Shown: piece after piece, positions 8,973-18,314 of the stretch | Position numbering within the stretch: position 1 is the first letter of the stretch | Layout: every line of letters starts with the position of its first letter | Source of the DNA: Noviherbaspirillum sp. L7-7A | Lineage (GTDB): Bacteria > Pseudomonadota > Gammaproteobacteria > Burkholderiales > Burkholderiaceae_D | DNA length: 64,000 nucleotides | Assembly (NCBI RefSeq): GCF_019052805.1 | Contig: NZ_JAHQRJ010000001.1 | Span: 1,426,001-1,490,000, forward strand | Direction of reading: 5' to 3' | Translations under genes and position numbers: made by a program | The notes under the pieces: model-generated | Databases searched by the model: none | What the model was told of the DNA's origin: nothing | The model's input: the letters and a program-made list of their open reading frames with translations, nothing else

Positions 8973-10004
8973 CTACAGCAGGGCTTGCCTGAAGCGTTTC
9001 GTGTACACGGGCCAGACTTCGGGATTGACGAGGCGCGGCGGCTTCTCGCCCCCGGCCAGCAAGGCAATCTGCTCGGCGGCGACTTTTGCAATGTTGTAGC
9101 GCGCCTCGTGCGACACCCCGGCGGTGTGGTGAGTCGCGACGACATTGCCCATGCCAAGCAGGGGATGATCGGCAGGCGGCGGCTCGACGCTCCATACATC
9201 CAGGCCGGCGCCCCGCAGGTGCCCTGCCTGCAGCGCTTGCGCCAGCGCGGCTTCATCATGGATGCCGCCGCGCGCCGTGGTGATGAACAGCGCACCCGGC
9301 TTCATCGCCTTGAAGGCGGCGGCATCGAACATGCCCACCGTTTCCTTGTTGCGCGGGCAGTGCAGCGAGACGATATCGCAACGGGCCAGCAGTTCATGCA
9401 TAGGCACCGGAACGGCACCCCGCTGCTCGATCTCCTGCGCACTCAGGTAGGGATCGGTGGCAAGGATGGTCATGTTGAAGGCCCGGGCCAGGCTTGCCAT
9501 GCGCGTGCCGATATGCCCCATCCCCACCAGGCCGAGCACCTTGCCGCTGATGTCGCTGCCCATCACGTCTTCCCGGCTGAACCGCTCGCCGCTGCGCAGC
9601 CGGCGGTCCTGCTCGCAGAGCCGCCTGGAAACGGCGATCATCATGCCGAAGGCTTGCTCCGCCACGGACATCGCATTGCCGCCGGCCTGGTTCACCACCG
9701 CCACGCCGGCCTTCGTGCAGGCCTCGACATCGATGGTGTCGTAGCCGGCGCCCGACGAGGACACGCACAGCAGTTTCGGGCAGCGCTGCAGCAGTTCGTC
9801 CGTGACATGCCACCGTGCAGGCAGATCGTCGCGCGATGCCATCAAGTGGTACACATGCGCCTGCGCCAGCTTGCTCCAGCCGTCCTCGTCGGCGCCGGCG
9901 ATGGCAAACACATCGAGATCCACGCCGGGATGACGGCCAAGGAGTTCGTCGAAAATCGGATTGGTCCAGGTGCCGGATCGCACCACCTTGAGTTTGACTG
10001 TCAT
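8973..10004 (-). CDS. D-isomer-specific 2-hydroxyacid dehydrogenase, NAD-binding
   Basis: A 343-residue member of the D-2-hydroxyacid dehydrogenase family. The Rossmann motif GLVGMGHIGTRMA is near residues 160-172, the catalytic Arg is in TTARGG, and the Glu and His region is SVEPPPADHPLL...THHTAG. It reduces 2-keto acids to D-hydroxy acids (or the reverse) with NAD(P)H. The start codon overlaps the stop of the upstream FMN-oxidase gene by one base (TAATG), which implies translational coupling. The substrate is unknown; glyoxylate/hydroxypyruvate, lactate-like and dicarboxylate substrates are all possible. Confidence 0.9.
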   Translation of the reverse strand: MTVKLKVVRSGTWTNPIFDELLGRHPGVDLDVFAIAGADEDGWSKLAQAHVYHLMASRDDLPARWHVTDELLQRCPKLLCVSSSGAGYDTIDVEACTKAGVAVVNQAGGNAMSVAEQAFGMMIAVSRRLCEQDRRLRSGERFSREDVMGSDISGKVLGLVGMGHIGTRMASLARAFNMTILATDPYLSAQEIEQRGAVPVPMHELLARCDIVSLHCPRNKETVGMFDAAAFKAMKPGALFITTARGGIHDEAALAQALQAGHLRGAGLDVWSVEPPPADHPLLGMGNVVATHHTAGVSHEARYNIAKVAAEQIALLAGGEKPPRLVNPEVWPVYTKRFRQALL

Positions 10005-11227
10005 TACGCTGCCCTTTCGTCAGTAGCGATGTTCTGGATGGAAGCCGCTTGCCGCTCCAGGGAGACAAGCCGGTCCATCGTCATTTCATTGAGCCCGCAA
10101 ATTCCCAGCATTGCCATGTTCCGGGAGACTTCTTCCTTCAGCAGCGCGATGCCGTGGGCAACGCCGGCCTTGCCAGCCACCGCGGCGGCATAGGCGAAAG
10201 GCCGCCCGACAAAGGCAAGCCGGGCGCCCAGCGCAAGCGCCTTCAGCACATCCGAGCCGCGGCGCACGCCGCTGTCGATCATGACCGGCGTGGTGCCGGC
10301 CGCCTCGACGATCTGCTGCAGTACGAGCAGAGGGGCGACGCTGCCGTCGAGCTGCCGGCCGCCATGGTTCGACACGATGATGCCGTCCACGCCAACGCGG
10401 CATGCCATCGCCGCATCGGCCCTGCTCAGCACGCCCTTGATCACCAGCGGCCCCTGCCACAGGCTGCGGATCAGTTTCAGGTGTTCCCAGGTGAAGTGCC
10501 CGCGGTCGGAAAAATCCCGCACCACATTGGACGACAGGATGGGCGCGCCGCGCGTGGCGTAGTTGTTCTCGAAATGCGGCATCCCATGCCGGACAAGAGT
10601 CCGTGCAAAGGTGCCAAGCAGCCAGGACGGCCGCGACAGGCCATCCCATGCAAGACGCAGGCTCGGGCGCAATGGCGTTGAAAATCCGGTGCGCACATTG
10701 TTTTCCCGATTGGCCTGCGTTGGCGTATCGACCGTGATGACCAGGGTCTTGAAGCCGGCCAGCGCAACGCGGGCAATCAGCGCCTTGATCTGCGGCAGCT
10801 GGCCCGGAAGATAGGCCTGGAACCACGCACTGCCGGACACCTTGGCCACCTCCTCCAGCGGAATCAGCGACGAGCCGCTCATGATCATCGGCACCCTGGC
10901 CTCGTCGGCCGCCTGTGCGAGCACGATATCGCCGCGGTAGGAGGTCAGCGCGCTCAGCCCCATCGGTGCAATGCCGATCGGCGCAGCATAGGTTTCGCCG
11001 AACAGCGTCAGCGATTGGGAGCGCTTCGATACATCCACCATCACCCTGGGCACGAAGGCATAGCGGCCATAGCTCTGTTCATTCAGCCCGAGCGATGCAT
11101 TTCTCTCCGCGGCGCCGGCGATATAGCCGAACAGGGGCCTTGGCAGGTGCCGCCTGGCTTCGGCTTCGAAGTCATCCAGGCAAAGCACCGAACGCAAGCG
11201 GCGCGTCGACATGCTTGTGTTTTTCAT
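10004..11227 (-). CDS. FMN-dependent alpha-hydroxy-acid oxidase (LldD/GOX family)
   Basis: A 407-residue TIM-barrel flavoenzyme oxidising L-2-hydroxy acids. Recognisable are AAPIGIAPMGLS (FMN phosphate region), the catalytic SNHGGRQLDG block with its His, and DSGVRRGSDVLKALALGA near the C-terminus. The family includes L-lactate dehydrogenase, glycolate oxidase and mandelate dehydrogenase. The ATG at 11227 is used; there is an ATG five codons further in and a TTG 14 codons upstream, and none has a strong ribosome site. It is coupled to the downstream dehydrogenase (TAATG). An L-specific oxidase and a D-specific dehydrogenase side by side suggest interconversion of hydroxyacid stereoisomers through the keto acid. 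Confidence 0.9.
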   Translation of the reverse strand: MKNTSMSTRRLRSVLCLDDFEAEARRHLPRPLFGYIAGAAERNASLGLNEQSYGRYAFVPRVMVDVSKRSQSLTLFGETYAAPIGIAPMGLSALTSYRGDIVLAQAADEARVPMIMSGSSLIPLEEVAKVSGSAWFQAYLPGQLPQIKALIARVALAGFKTLVITVDTPTQANRENNVRTGFSTPLRPSLRLAWDGLSRPSWLLGTFARTLVRHGMPHFENNYATRGAPILSSNVVRDFSDRGHFTWEHLKLIRSLWQGPLVIKGVLSRADAAMACRVGVDGIIVSNHGGRQLDGSVAPLLVLQQIVEAAGTTPVMIDSGVRRGSDVLKALALGARLAFVGRPFAYAAAVAGKAGVAHGIALLKEEVSRNMAMLGICGLNEMTMDRLVSLERQAASIQNIATDERAA

Positions 11228-11288
11228 GATGATGGTCTGCCGGCAGGGCCGGCGATCCTCGTTAAACAAAGGTCGATGGGCTGCCGAA

Positions 11289-11966
11289 TCAGCGTCCCAG
11301 GTCGCAGCCTTTCGCGGCCAGCGTCGTATCCACCCAGCCGCGGCCCCATGTGCCGTTCTCGATGTCGATCAGGGTCTGCTGCTCGTCCCGCGACTTCGCG
11401 CTCGCCTTTTCCAGCACGCTGGCCGCATCCCGCGGGCTGATCACTACCACGCCATCGGCATCGCCGACGATGATGTCGCCCGGATGCACCACCACGCCGC
11501 CGCAGACCACCGGGAAATTGATCTCGCCAGGGCCTTCCTTGTAAGGGCCCGCAGGCGTCACGCCCGCTGCATAGACCGGAATGCCGACGGTTTTGATGCG
11601 GCTCACGTCGCGGATCGCGCCATCGATGATGATGCCGCCCAGCCCGCGCCTGATTGCCCACAGCACCATCAGTTCGCCGATCAGTGCGTTGGCCATGTCG
11701 CCCTGCCCGTCCACCACGATGATGTCGCCCGGCGCCGCCAGGTCGAGCGCCTTGTGCAGCAGCAGATTGTCGCCAGGCCTGACCTTGACGGTGAAGGCCG
11801 GCCCCGCCAGCGGATTGTCGTTGTAGGGCCTGATCGACGGATGCATGCAGAAGGTGCGATTGATGCTGTCGCCGATGTTGGCAACCGGCAGCGGCCTGAA
11901 GCCATCGATCAGGGCCGGGTCCGGACGGACAATGTCTTCATTGATGCGCATACCCACGTTTGGCAT
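11289..11966 (-). CDS. RraA-like / 4-hydroxy-4-methyl-2-oxoglutarate aldolase family protein
   Basis: A 225-residue RraA-family protein. The fold signature GGIIIDGAIRD (near residues 110-120), the preceding GDMANALIGELM and the following VYAAGVTPAGPYK and HPGDIIVGDADGVVV are those of metal-dependent HMG/CHA-type aldolases rather than of the ribonuclease regulator RraA. Such enzymes cleave 4-hydroxy-2-oxo acids to pyruvate plus a second keto acid. A strong AAGGAGAC site precedes the ATG at 11966. It is the first gene of the minus-strand cluster, divergent from a LysR regulator and probably controlled by it. The aldolase assignment is inferred from family and context. Confidence 0.85.
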   Translation of the reverse strand: MPNVGMRINEDIVRPDPALIDGFRPLPVANIGDSINRTFCMHPSIRPYNDNPLAGPAFTVKVRPGDNLLLHKALDLAAPGDIIVVDGQGDMANALIGELMVLWAIRRGLGGIIIDGAIRDVSRIKTVGIPVYAAGVTPAGPYKEGPGEINFPVVCGGVVVHPGDIIVGDADGVVVISPRDAASVLEKASAKSRDEQQTLIDIENGTWGRGWVDTTLAAKGCDLGR

Positions 11967-12006
11967 TTCAGTCTCCTTGAATGGTTGTACTTGCTATGGC
12001 CAAATC

Positions 12007-12056
12007 ATAGGTTTGCAAAATCTATCTGTCTAATATATCTTTTATAGCCTACCTAT
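12007..12056. promoter_or_regulatory. Probable LysR-type operator in the divergent intergenic region
   Basis: Between the RraA-like gene and its divergent LysR gene lie two dyads sharing the half-sites ATAG and CTAT: ATAGGTTTGCAAAATCTAT (12007-12025), which contains a T-N11-A motif, and ATAGCCTACCTAT (12044-12056). A long activator site plus a second site near the promoter is the usual LysR arrangement. Confidence 0.6.
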
Positions 12057-12075
12057 ACTTTAAACAGATACAAAC

Positions 12076-12996
12076 ATGGAACTGCGTCATCTGCGGTATT
12101 TCGTCGCGGTCGCCGAGGAGCTGTCCTTTACCCGCGCTGCCGATCGCCTGCACATCGGGCAGCCGCCGCTGAGCCAGCAGGTGCAGGCGCTGGAAGAGGA
12201 AATCGGCGCCATTCTCTTCGACCGGTCGCGGCGGTCGATACGGCTGACCGAAGCCGGACGGATATTCCTGGAAGACGCCTACCGGGTACTGGCGATGGCG
12301 GCCAGCGCAGCCGAGACGGCGCGCCGGGTTGAAAAGGGCGAAGTCGGCCAGCTGAAGATTGGCTTCATCAAGTCCACCGCATTCACGCCCATCTTCCCCA
12401 AGATCATCAACACTTACCGCACCCGGTATCCCAACGTGAAGCTGGTGATGCAGGAAATGTCGACCATGCGCCAGCTGGCCGCCCTGGAGGACTATTCGCT
12501 GGACCTGGCATTCATCCGGCCCATGGATACCGACATTCCATCCCACCTCGTCATGACGACGCTGCAGAACCACCGGCTGTCGGTGCTGATGCCCGACCAC
12601 CACCGGCTGGCGGACGTCGACCCCCTGTCCATCGACGACCTCAGGAATGAGGACTTCGTGATGTTTCCCCGCGATGAGGGCACGACCTTGAACCTGGCGA
12701 TCTATCGCCTCTGTGCGGAAGCGGGCTTTACGCCCAGGGTCACGATGGAAGCGCGTGAGGTTGCCACGATCACGGGCCTGGTAGCGGCCCGATGCGGCAT
12801 TGCCATCCTGCCCGACCTGTTCCAGAGCCTGGGCATCAAGGGCGTGCTGTTCCGGCCCATTGATACGCCTGCCATGGTGACCCAACTGGCATTGGCGAGC
12901 CGTGCTGCGGAATCCGGCACCATCCCGCAAGCCTTCTTCGACATTGCAAGGGAACTGGTTGCGCAACAGGATAGCGCCAAACCCGTGTCGGCGTAG
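12076..12996 (+). CDS. LysR-type transcriptional regulator (divergent from the hydroxyacid cluster)
   Basis: A 306-residue LysR-family regulator. The N-terminal winged helix-turn-helix (residues 1-60: MELRHLRYFVAVAEELSFTRAADRLHIGQPPLSQQ) is followed by the usual linker helix and a two-lobed effector domain of periplasmic-binding-protein fold. The N-terminus resembles the CatR/CbnR/BenM subgroup, which activates aromatic and carboxylate catabolic operons from divergent promoters. It starts 110 bp from the RraA-like gene, with the palindromic sites between them. The likely inducer is a metabolite of the adjacent cluster. Confidence 0.92.
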   Translation: MELRHLRYFVAVAEELSFTRAADRLHIGQPPLSQQVQALEEEIGAILFDRSRRSIRLTEAGRIFLEDAYRVLAMAASAAETARRVEKGEVGQLKIGFIKSTAFTPIFPKIINTYRTRYPNVKLVMQEMSTMRQLAALEDYSLDLAFIRPMDTDIPSHLVMTTLQNHRLSVLMPDHHRLADVDPLSIDDLRNEDFVMFPRDEGTTLNLAIYRLCAEAGFTPRVTMEAREVATITGLVAARCGIAILPDLFQSLGIKGVLFRPIDTPAMVTQLALASRAAESGTIPQAFFDIARELVAQQDSAKPVSA

Positions 12997-13023
12997 AGTT
13001 CCGCCTGATGCCGCAACGAAGCG

Positions 13024-13428
13024 CTAGCCTTCGGCCGGCGGTGCGTCGACCAGCAGGTCTGGCGACAGTGCGCGGATCCTGCGGTCGACGAAATAGCCGC
13101 CTGCTTCCACATACCGGAGGAACATGCGGCCGCAGCGCAGGCATTTGGAGACGTTGCAACGGTTGTAGGGGAAATAGCGCGGCGCAATCGGTGCATCCGG
13201 GGAGCCATAGCGCGTACCGTCCGGGTGGCATTCCACGAAGGTCGGCTCGACATAGGGGTCGTCAAGCAAGGTGCCCACATCCTCGAAATCCGCATCGGCC
13301 AGCGCCAGGGGTACGCTTTCCCAGCTGCGCAATACCGGGGACGAACAGGCGCATGCAGCCTTGACGTTGGCTGATGCAGTCGCCAGGGCAACCAGGTCGG
13401 AAAAGGTCAGCTTTGCGAGCTCAGCCAT
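13024..13428 (-). CDS. Conserved hypothetical protein with a Cys-rich probable metal site
   Basis: A 134-residue protein I do not recognise by name. It has a CAC cluster near residue 27 and a second set, RCNVSKCLRCGRMF, near residues 90-103. This spacing suggests a zinc-binding site. The N-terminal part is helical and Ala/Leu-rich, and the C-terminal part contains YVEAGGYFVDRRIRAL. There is no signal peptide or membrane segment. It is convergent with the LysR gene and stands alone. Codon use matches the neighbourhood, so it looks like a genuine resident gene. Confidence 0.65.
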   Translation of the reverse strand: MAELAKLTFSDLVALATASANVKAACACSSPVLRSWESVPLALADADFEDVGTLLDDPYVEPTFVECHPDGTRYGSPDAPIAPRYFPYNRCNVSKCLRCGRMFLRYVEAGGYFVDRRIRALSPDLLVDAPPAEG

Positions 13429-13655
13429 GGATTGAACCGCCTTTTTGAATCAGGGTGGAATTGTGCCAGGTGGCTGCGGCAGCATTAGCAGGCAATCTAC
13501 GAAACGCCACGTTCCGCAAGGGGTGGACAGCGGCGATTTCAAAGGCGTGCCCTTTTTAACCGGCGAACATGCCGCCCGACAGATTCCATCTCGTCCGGCT
13601 GCTGCAGTGCCGTATGCCGGGCAACGAAGCCGTGCCGCCAAAGCGAGCATGGAAA

Positions 13656-13690
13656 AGAAAACAGCCACTCGAAAGTGGCTGTTTTCAACG
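13656..13690 (-). terminator. Intrinsic terminator after tRNA-Ser
   Basis: AAAACAGCCACT and AGTGGCTGTTTT form a 12-bp stem with a CGAA loop directly 3' of the minus-strand tRNA gene. The remaining gap to the next gene (13429-13655) holds nothing else I can recognise. Confidence 0.75.
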
Positions 13691-13697
13691 GATACTT

Positions 13698-13791
13698 TGG
13701 CGGAGACGGAGGGATTCGAACCCTCGATACAGGTTTAAGCCCGTATGCTTCCTTAGCAGGGAAGTGCCTTCGACCACTCGGCCACGTCTCC
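13698..13791 (-). tRNA. tRNA-Ser (anticodon GCT)
   Basis: On the minus strand the gene begins GGAGACGTGGCCGAGTGGTC and ends with the matching acceptor strand CGTCTCC, G and encoded CCA. The anticodon loop CTGCTAA gives GCT, decoding AGC/AGU. A long variable arm and the T-loop GGTTCGAATCC are present. The length of 94 nt is normal for a class II tRNA-Ser. Confidence 0.95.
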
Positions 13792-13878
13792 ACTCGTTGA
13801 CGGTATTGCATATCCGTCCAACGAAGTCCCGCATCATAACTTCTGAAGGGGACTTGGTCAATGGCAACCGGCGCTAAT

Positions 13879-15129
13879 TCAGGCTTTTTCCAGCTCGAAC
13901 GCCTTGTGCAGCACGCGTACTGCCAGCTCCATGTACTTCTCGTCGATCAGCACCGAAATCTTGATCTCGGACGTGGAGATCAGCTGCATGTTGATGCCCT
14001 CTTCCGACAGCGTGCGGAACATCTGCGAGGCCACGCCGACATGGCTGCGCATGCCCACGCCGACCACGGAGACTTTCGATACCTTGGTGTCGCCAACGAT
14101 GTTGCCGGAACCAATGTGCGCCTTCACGCTGGTGTTGAGCACGTCCATGGCACGGTTGTATTCGCCGCGCGGCACGGTGAAGGTGAAGTCGGTCCTGCCG
14201 TCCACGCCCTGGTTCTGCACGATCATGTCGACATCGATATTGGCGTCGGCGATCGGGCCGAGGATCTGATAAGCGATGCCGGGACGATCGGGCACCTGCA
14301 TGACGGTGATCTTGGCTTCGTCGCGGTTGAATGCGATGCCGGTGATGGTGGCTTGTTCCATGTGTGTATCTTCCTCAAACGAAATCAGGGTGCCGGAACG
14401 CGCTTCCTCTTCCAGCGGGATCATCGGGTCGGTCAATGACGACAGCACCCTGGTCGGCATGCGGTAGTTGCCGGCGAATTCCACCGAGCGGATCTGCAGC
14501 ACCTTGGAACCGAGCGACGCCATTTCCAGCATCTCTTCGAAGGTCACGGTGCGCAGGCGGCGGGCGTCGCTGACCACGCGCGGATCGGTGGTGTAGACGC
14601 CGTCCACGTCGGTGTAGATCAGGCATTCGGCCGCCTTCAGCGCCGCCGCCACCGCCACCGCCGAGGTGTCGGAACCGCCGCGGCCCAGGGTAGTAATGTT
14701 GCCGTTGTCATCCACGCCCTGGAAGCCGGTGATGATCACGATGCGGCCGGCATCGAGGTCGCGCCGCACGCGGGCGTCGTCGATCGACTGGATGCGCGCC
14801 TTGGTAAAGGCGGAATCGGTTTTGACCGGCACCTGCCAGCCGGCATAGGACACCGCGTCCTTGCCGATGGATTGCAGCGCCATCGCCAGCAGCGCCACTG
14901 AAACCTGCTCGCCGGTGGAGGCCAGCATGTCCAGCTCGCGCGGATCGGGATTGGCCATCACTTCCTTGGCCAGGCCGAGCAGGCGGTTGGTTTCTCCCGA
15001 CATGGCCGACGGCACCACAACGATCTGATGTCCGGCGTCATGCCACTTGGCGACGCGCCGGGCGACGTTCTTGATGCGCTCGGTCGAGCCCATCGAAGTG
15101 CCGCCGTATTTATGTACGATTAAAGCCAT
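13879..15129 (-). CDS. lysC: Aspartate kinase
   Basis: A 416-residue cytoplasmic aspartokinase catalysing ATP-dependent phosphorylation of aspartate, the first step to lysine, threonine, methionine and diaminopimelate. The N-terminal kinase domain begins VHKYGGTSMG and contains ITGFQGVDDNGNITTLGRGGSDTSA. Two C-terminal ACT domains (from about residue 265) provide feedback control, with QNQGVDGRTDFTF typical of the monofunctional class. Length and organisation match lysC/ask of Betaproteobacteria. It is transcribed alone, with the tRNA-Ser gene downstream on the same strand. Confidence 0.96.
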   Translation of the reverse strand: MALIVHKYGGTSMGSTERIKNVARRVAKWHDAGHQIVVVPSAMSGETNRLLGLAKEVMANPDPRELDMLASTGEQVSVALLAMALQSIGKDAVSYAGWQVPVKTDSAFTKARIQSIDDARVRRDLDAGRIVIITGFQGVDDNGNITTLGRGGSDTSAVAVAAALKAAECLIYTDVDGVYTTDPRVVSDARRLRTVTFEEMLEMASLGSKVLQIRSVEFAGNYRMPTRVLSSLTDPMIPLEEEARSGTLISFEEDTHMEQATITGIAFNRDEAKITVMQVPDRPGIAYQILGPIADANIDVDMIVQNQGVDGRTDFTFTVPRGEYNRAMDVLNTSVKAHIGSGNIVGDTKVSKVSVVGVGMRSHVGVASQMFRTLSEEGINMQLISTSEIKISVLIDEKYMELAVRVLHKAFELEKA

Positions 15130-15270
15130 GGGAATGGGAACAGTGATGAGTGGAAAAACAAGCGCACGATTTTACAGGCCGTAACACAGGCTGACAAGAA
15201 GTTGCAAGCCGGGTACCGGTGAGCGAAGCAAGCCGCAGTGCGCTCGCCAGCGGCAACCTTGCCTGTCAGA

Positions 15271-16677
15271 TCAGTCGGATTCCCAGCGCAACAGCACGGC
15301 ATTGCCCATCACGGCATGCCGCACATCCATGCCCAGGCCGGCCACGAACACCAGTTCGCCGTTCAGATAAAGCAGCGGCGACCAGAGCCGGCGCCACGGC
15401 GGGATATCCGCTTCCTGGTACAAGGCCTTCAGGCTGCGCGATGGCCGGTTTGCCGCGAGCTTCAGCCGCTCCTGTCCCCCGCGCGGATGCAGCATCAGCG
15501 GATGGCGTCGCAGCTCTTCCTGGCTGATCCCCAGCCCGTCGGTCGGCTCCAGCACCAGCCGGCCGCGCCAGGCGGGCACCGGCACTTCGGCTTCGCCTTG
15601 CCAGGGCAGCGCCACCGGCGCATCCGGCGGCGTGCCAAAGCGCGGATGCAGCTCCAGCCTGCTGGCGATGCGGCGCAGCGTCATCGGCCCGAAATCGAAG
15701 AAGGGATGCATGTCGCCTGCCGCGCCCAGCATCTGGCTGCGGATTTCCTCCAGTCGGGACGCGCTCGGCAACTGCACCCGGTTGCGGTACAGCCAGTGAC
15801 GCAGCAGGTTGTCGGCGCGCTGCGCCGAAAGCGTCTGCAGCGCCGGCACATACAGCGGCGCGCTCCAGTCGGCGCCCCGGCAGGCGGCAAGGTCGATCTC
15901 GGCCAGTTCCTGCAGCAGCGCCTGGGCGCTCTGCACATGACCGGCGCTGCGCGCCACGAGCGGTGCAAAGCCGGGAAAATGCCTTTCCAGCAACGGCGCC
16001 ACATCCTGGCGCAAGGCATTGCGGCGATAACGCGCATCGGCGTTGGATTCATCGGTGACATGATTCACCCCTGCCTGCCTGCCGAATTCTTCCAGTTCAG
16101 TGCGGCGCAGCCCGAGCAGCGGCCGGCCGAGCGCCACGGCATCTCCCAACAGGTCATAGCTGGCCTGGAACTGCGCCATGCCCGACAAGCCGGGCAAGCC
16201 GGCGCCGCGCAGCAGTTGCAGCAGCACGGTTTCGGCCTGGTCGTCCTGATGATGCGCGGTCAGCAACAGGGTGCAGCCCGCCTCGCGGCACAGTTCACCC
16301 AGTGCCCGGTAGCGGGCGATGCGCGCGGCCTCCTCCACGCCCCGCCCAGTGTTGTCACTGACTGTCACGTTGCGAGTCAGCATGGACACGCCAGAGGCGG
16401 ACGCCTCGCTCGCGCAATGGGCCATCCAGGCGTCCGCATTCGGGCTCAGTCCGTGGTGTACATGAAACGCCGTCAGCGCCAGGTTGTGCGCCACTGCATG
16501 CCGGCTTGCCAGGTGCAGCAGCACCGATGAATCCAGGCCGCCGCTGAAGGCGATGCCGATGCGCAGCGCAGGCCCGGAAATGGCAACGCGCGCCAGGATC
16601 GCTCCCAGCGCGCGTTCATACGCAGCGGCAACGCCGCCTTCCTTATTCAGGCTGCGAGATTTCCTTGAATTTGCCAT
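15271..16677 (-). CDS. tilS: tRNA(Ile)-lysidine synthase
   Basis: A 468-residue enzyme that converts the C34 of the CAU anticodon of a minor tRNA-Ile to lysidine with ATP and lysine, so that it reads AUA. The PP-loop ATP motif FSGGLDSS is near residues 44-51, followed by HVHHGLS and [10 protein letters not shown], all diagnostic. The C-terminal substrate-binding domain is present, so the gene is full length. The start at 16677 overlaps the 3' end of accA by 35 bp; no better start was seen further in. The accA-tilS order is common in Burkholderiales. Confidence 0.95.
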   Translation of the reverse strand: MANSRKSRSLNKEGGVAAAYERALGAILARVAISGPALRIGIAFSGGLDSSVLLHLASRHAVAHNLALTAFHVHHGLSPNADAWMAHCASEASASGVSMLTRNVTVSDNTGRGVEEAARIARYRALGELCREAGCTLLLTAHHQDDQAETVLLQLLRGAGLPGLSGMAQFQASYDLLGDAVALGRPLLGLRRTELEEFGRQAGVNHVTDESNADARYRRNALRQDVAPLLERHFPGFAPLVARSAGHVQSAQALLQELAEIDLAACRGADWSAPLYVPALQTLSAQRADNLLRHWLYRNRVQLPSASRLEEIRSQMLGAAGDMHPFFDFGPMTLRRIASRLELHPRFGTPPDAPVALPWQGEAEVPVPAWRGRLVLEPTDGLGISQEELRRHPLMLHPRGGQERLKLAANRPSRSLKALYQEADIPPWRRLWSPLLYLNGELVFVAGLGMDVRHAVMGNAVLLRWESD

Positions 16678-17617
16678 AGCTCATCAGCTTTTCATGCCGC
16701 GCCGCCAGCAGGTCGCGCACGGGCATGCCCTGGAACTGGCGCAGGCTGTCGGCAAGCGCGCGCTTGAGCATCGAGGCCATTTGCTTGGGGTCGCGATGCG
16801 CGCCGCCGAGCGGCTCGGTGACGATCTTGTCGATCAGATTCATCGCCTTCAGGCGATGCGCGGTCAGGCCCAGCGCCTCGGCCGCATCGGACGCGCGCTC
16901 CGAGGTTTTCCAGAGGATGGAGGCGCAGCCTTCCGGCGAGATCACCGAATAGGTCGCGTATTGCAGCATCAGCACGGCGTCGCCGACCGCAATCGCCAGC
17001 GCGCCGCCGGAGCCGCCCTCGCCGATGATGGTGGCGATCAATGGCACCTTCAGCTCGGCCATCACGTACAGGTTGTGGCCGATCGCTTCGGACTGGCCGC
17101 GCTCTTCGGCGTCGATGCCGGGAAAGGCGCCCGGGGTATCGACGAAGGTGAAGATCGGCAGGTTGAATTTTTCGGCCAGCTTCATCAGCCGCATTGCCTT
17201 GCGATAGCCTTCCGGCTTCGGCATGCCGAAATTGCGCATCGCGCGCTCCTTGGTGTCACGGCCCTTCTGATGGCCGATCACCATGCAAGACTGGCCATTG
17301 AAGCGGGCCAGGCCGCCGACGATGGACAGGTCGTCGGCATAGCTGCGGTCGCCGTGCAGCTCATGGAAGTCGGTGAAGATTTCATTGACGTAGTCCATGG
17401 TGTACGGACGCTGCGGATGGCGCGCGATCTGCGACACCTGCCAGGGCGTGAGCTTGGCGTAGATATCCTTGGTCAGCTGCTGGCTCTTGCGCGAGAGCCG
17501 CTCGATCTCTTCCGAGATGTCGACCGCGGAATCATCCTGCACGAAACGCAGTTCTTCGATCTTTGAATCAAGTTCTGCAATCGGTTGCTCGAAATTGAGG
17601 AAAGTTACCTTGCTCAC
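16643..17617 (-). CDS. accA: Acetyl-CoA carboxylase carboxyltransferase subunit alpha
   Basis: The 324-residue alpha subunit of the carboxyltransferase, which with AccD transfers CO2 from carboxybiotin to acetyl-CoA, making malonyl-CoA for fatty-acid synthesis. Strong matches include [16 protein letters not shown], the oxyanion-hole segment [10 protein letters not shown] and [15 protein letters not shown]. The gene starts with GTG at 17617, preceded by AAGGAG at good spacing. It overlaps tilS downstream. The glycosylase gene lies 41 bp upstream on the same strand. Confidence 0.97.
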   Translation of the reverse strand: MSKVTFLNFEQPIAELDSKIEELRFVQDDSAVDISEEIERLSRKSQQLTKDIYAKLTPWQVSQIARHPQRPYTMDYVNEIFTDFHELHGDRSYADDLSIVGGLARFNGQSCMVIGHQKGRDTKERAMRNFGMPKPEGYRKAMRLMKLAEKFNLPIFTFVDTPGAFPGIDAEERGQSEAIGHNLYVMAELKVPLIATIIGEGGSGGALAIAVGDAVLMLQYATYSVISPEGCASILWKTSERASDAAEALGLTAHRLKAMNLIDKIVTEPLGGAHRDPKQMASMLKRALADSLRQFQGMPVRDLLAARHEKLMSYGKFKEISQPE

Positions 17618-17658
17618 CGTGGCTCCTTGGATTCGACAGGCGGGATATTCGGGAAAAG

Positions 17659-18309
17659 TCAGTATTCTACCGGGACTGGCTCGAGGCTACGCCACATGTA
17701 CCATGTGGCGACCGTGCGCCACGGCTCCCAGTTGGCGGAGACTTCCCGCGCATCGCTGCGCGAGACCGGCTCGCCGGAGAAATAATTCATGCTGATGCCG
17801 CGCAGCAAGCCGACATCGTCAAGGGGCAGAATATTAGGGCGCAGCAGATTAAAGATCAAGAACATCTCGGCGGTCCAGCGCCCGATGCCGCGGATCTGCA
17901 GCAGCTCGGCGATGACTTCCTCGTCATCCATTTCTTCCCATTTGGCCACATGCACCCGCTTGGCCTTGAAGTGGTCCGCCAGGTCCAGGATGTATTCGGC
18001 CTTGCGGCGGGACAGGCCGCAAGCGGCCAGCTGCTCCGGGCCGGCCTTCATCACATGGGTGGGCGTGCATTTCTGGCATGCCGACAGCAGCCGCTGCCAG
18101 ACGGTTTCCGCCGCCTTCACGGAAATCTGCTGGCCGACGATGGAACGCGCCAGCGTCGTGAACGGATCGCCGCGCCCCACCAGGTGCAGGTCGCCAAACA
18201 TCGGGATGATGCGGCGCATGATGCGGTCGCGCTTCATCAGTTCCTGCTTGGCGTCTTCCCAGTAAGCGGGAACGAACAGCTGGGTGTCGCCCTGTAAGCT
18301 CTTGACCAT
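17659..18309 (-). CDS. HhH-GPD DNA-3-methyladenine glycosylase (AlkA-like)
   Basis: A base-excision-repair glycosylase of about 216 residues that removes alkylated purines. The helix-hairpin-helix [14 protein letters not shown] and the catalytic Asp region LPLDDVGL are clear, as is [16 protein letters not shown]. It lacks the N-terminal domain of E. coli AlkA, matching the shorter MAG-type bacterial form. The ATG at 18309 lies just after the cysS stop; another ATG at 18330 would overlap cysS by 16 bp and cannot be excluded. It probably forms one transcription unit with cysS upstream and accA downstream. Confidence 0.9.
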   Translation of the reverse strand: MVKSLQGDTQLFVPAYWEDAKQELMKRDRIMRRIIPMFGDLHLVGRGDPFTTLARSIVGQQISVKAAETVWQRLLSACQKCTPTHVMKAGPEQLAACGLSRRKAEYILDLADHFKAKRVHVAKWEEMDDEEVIAELLQIRGIGRWTAEMFLIFNLLRPNILPLDDVGLLRGISMNYFSGEPVSRSDAREVSANWEPWRTVATWYMWRSLEPVPVEY

Positions 18310-18314
18310 GCCGA

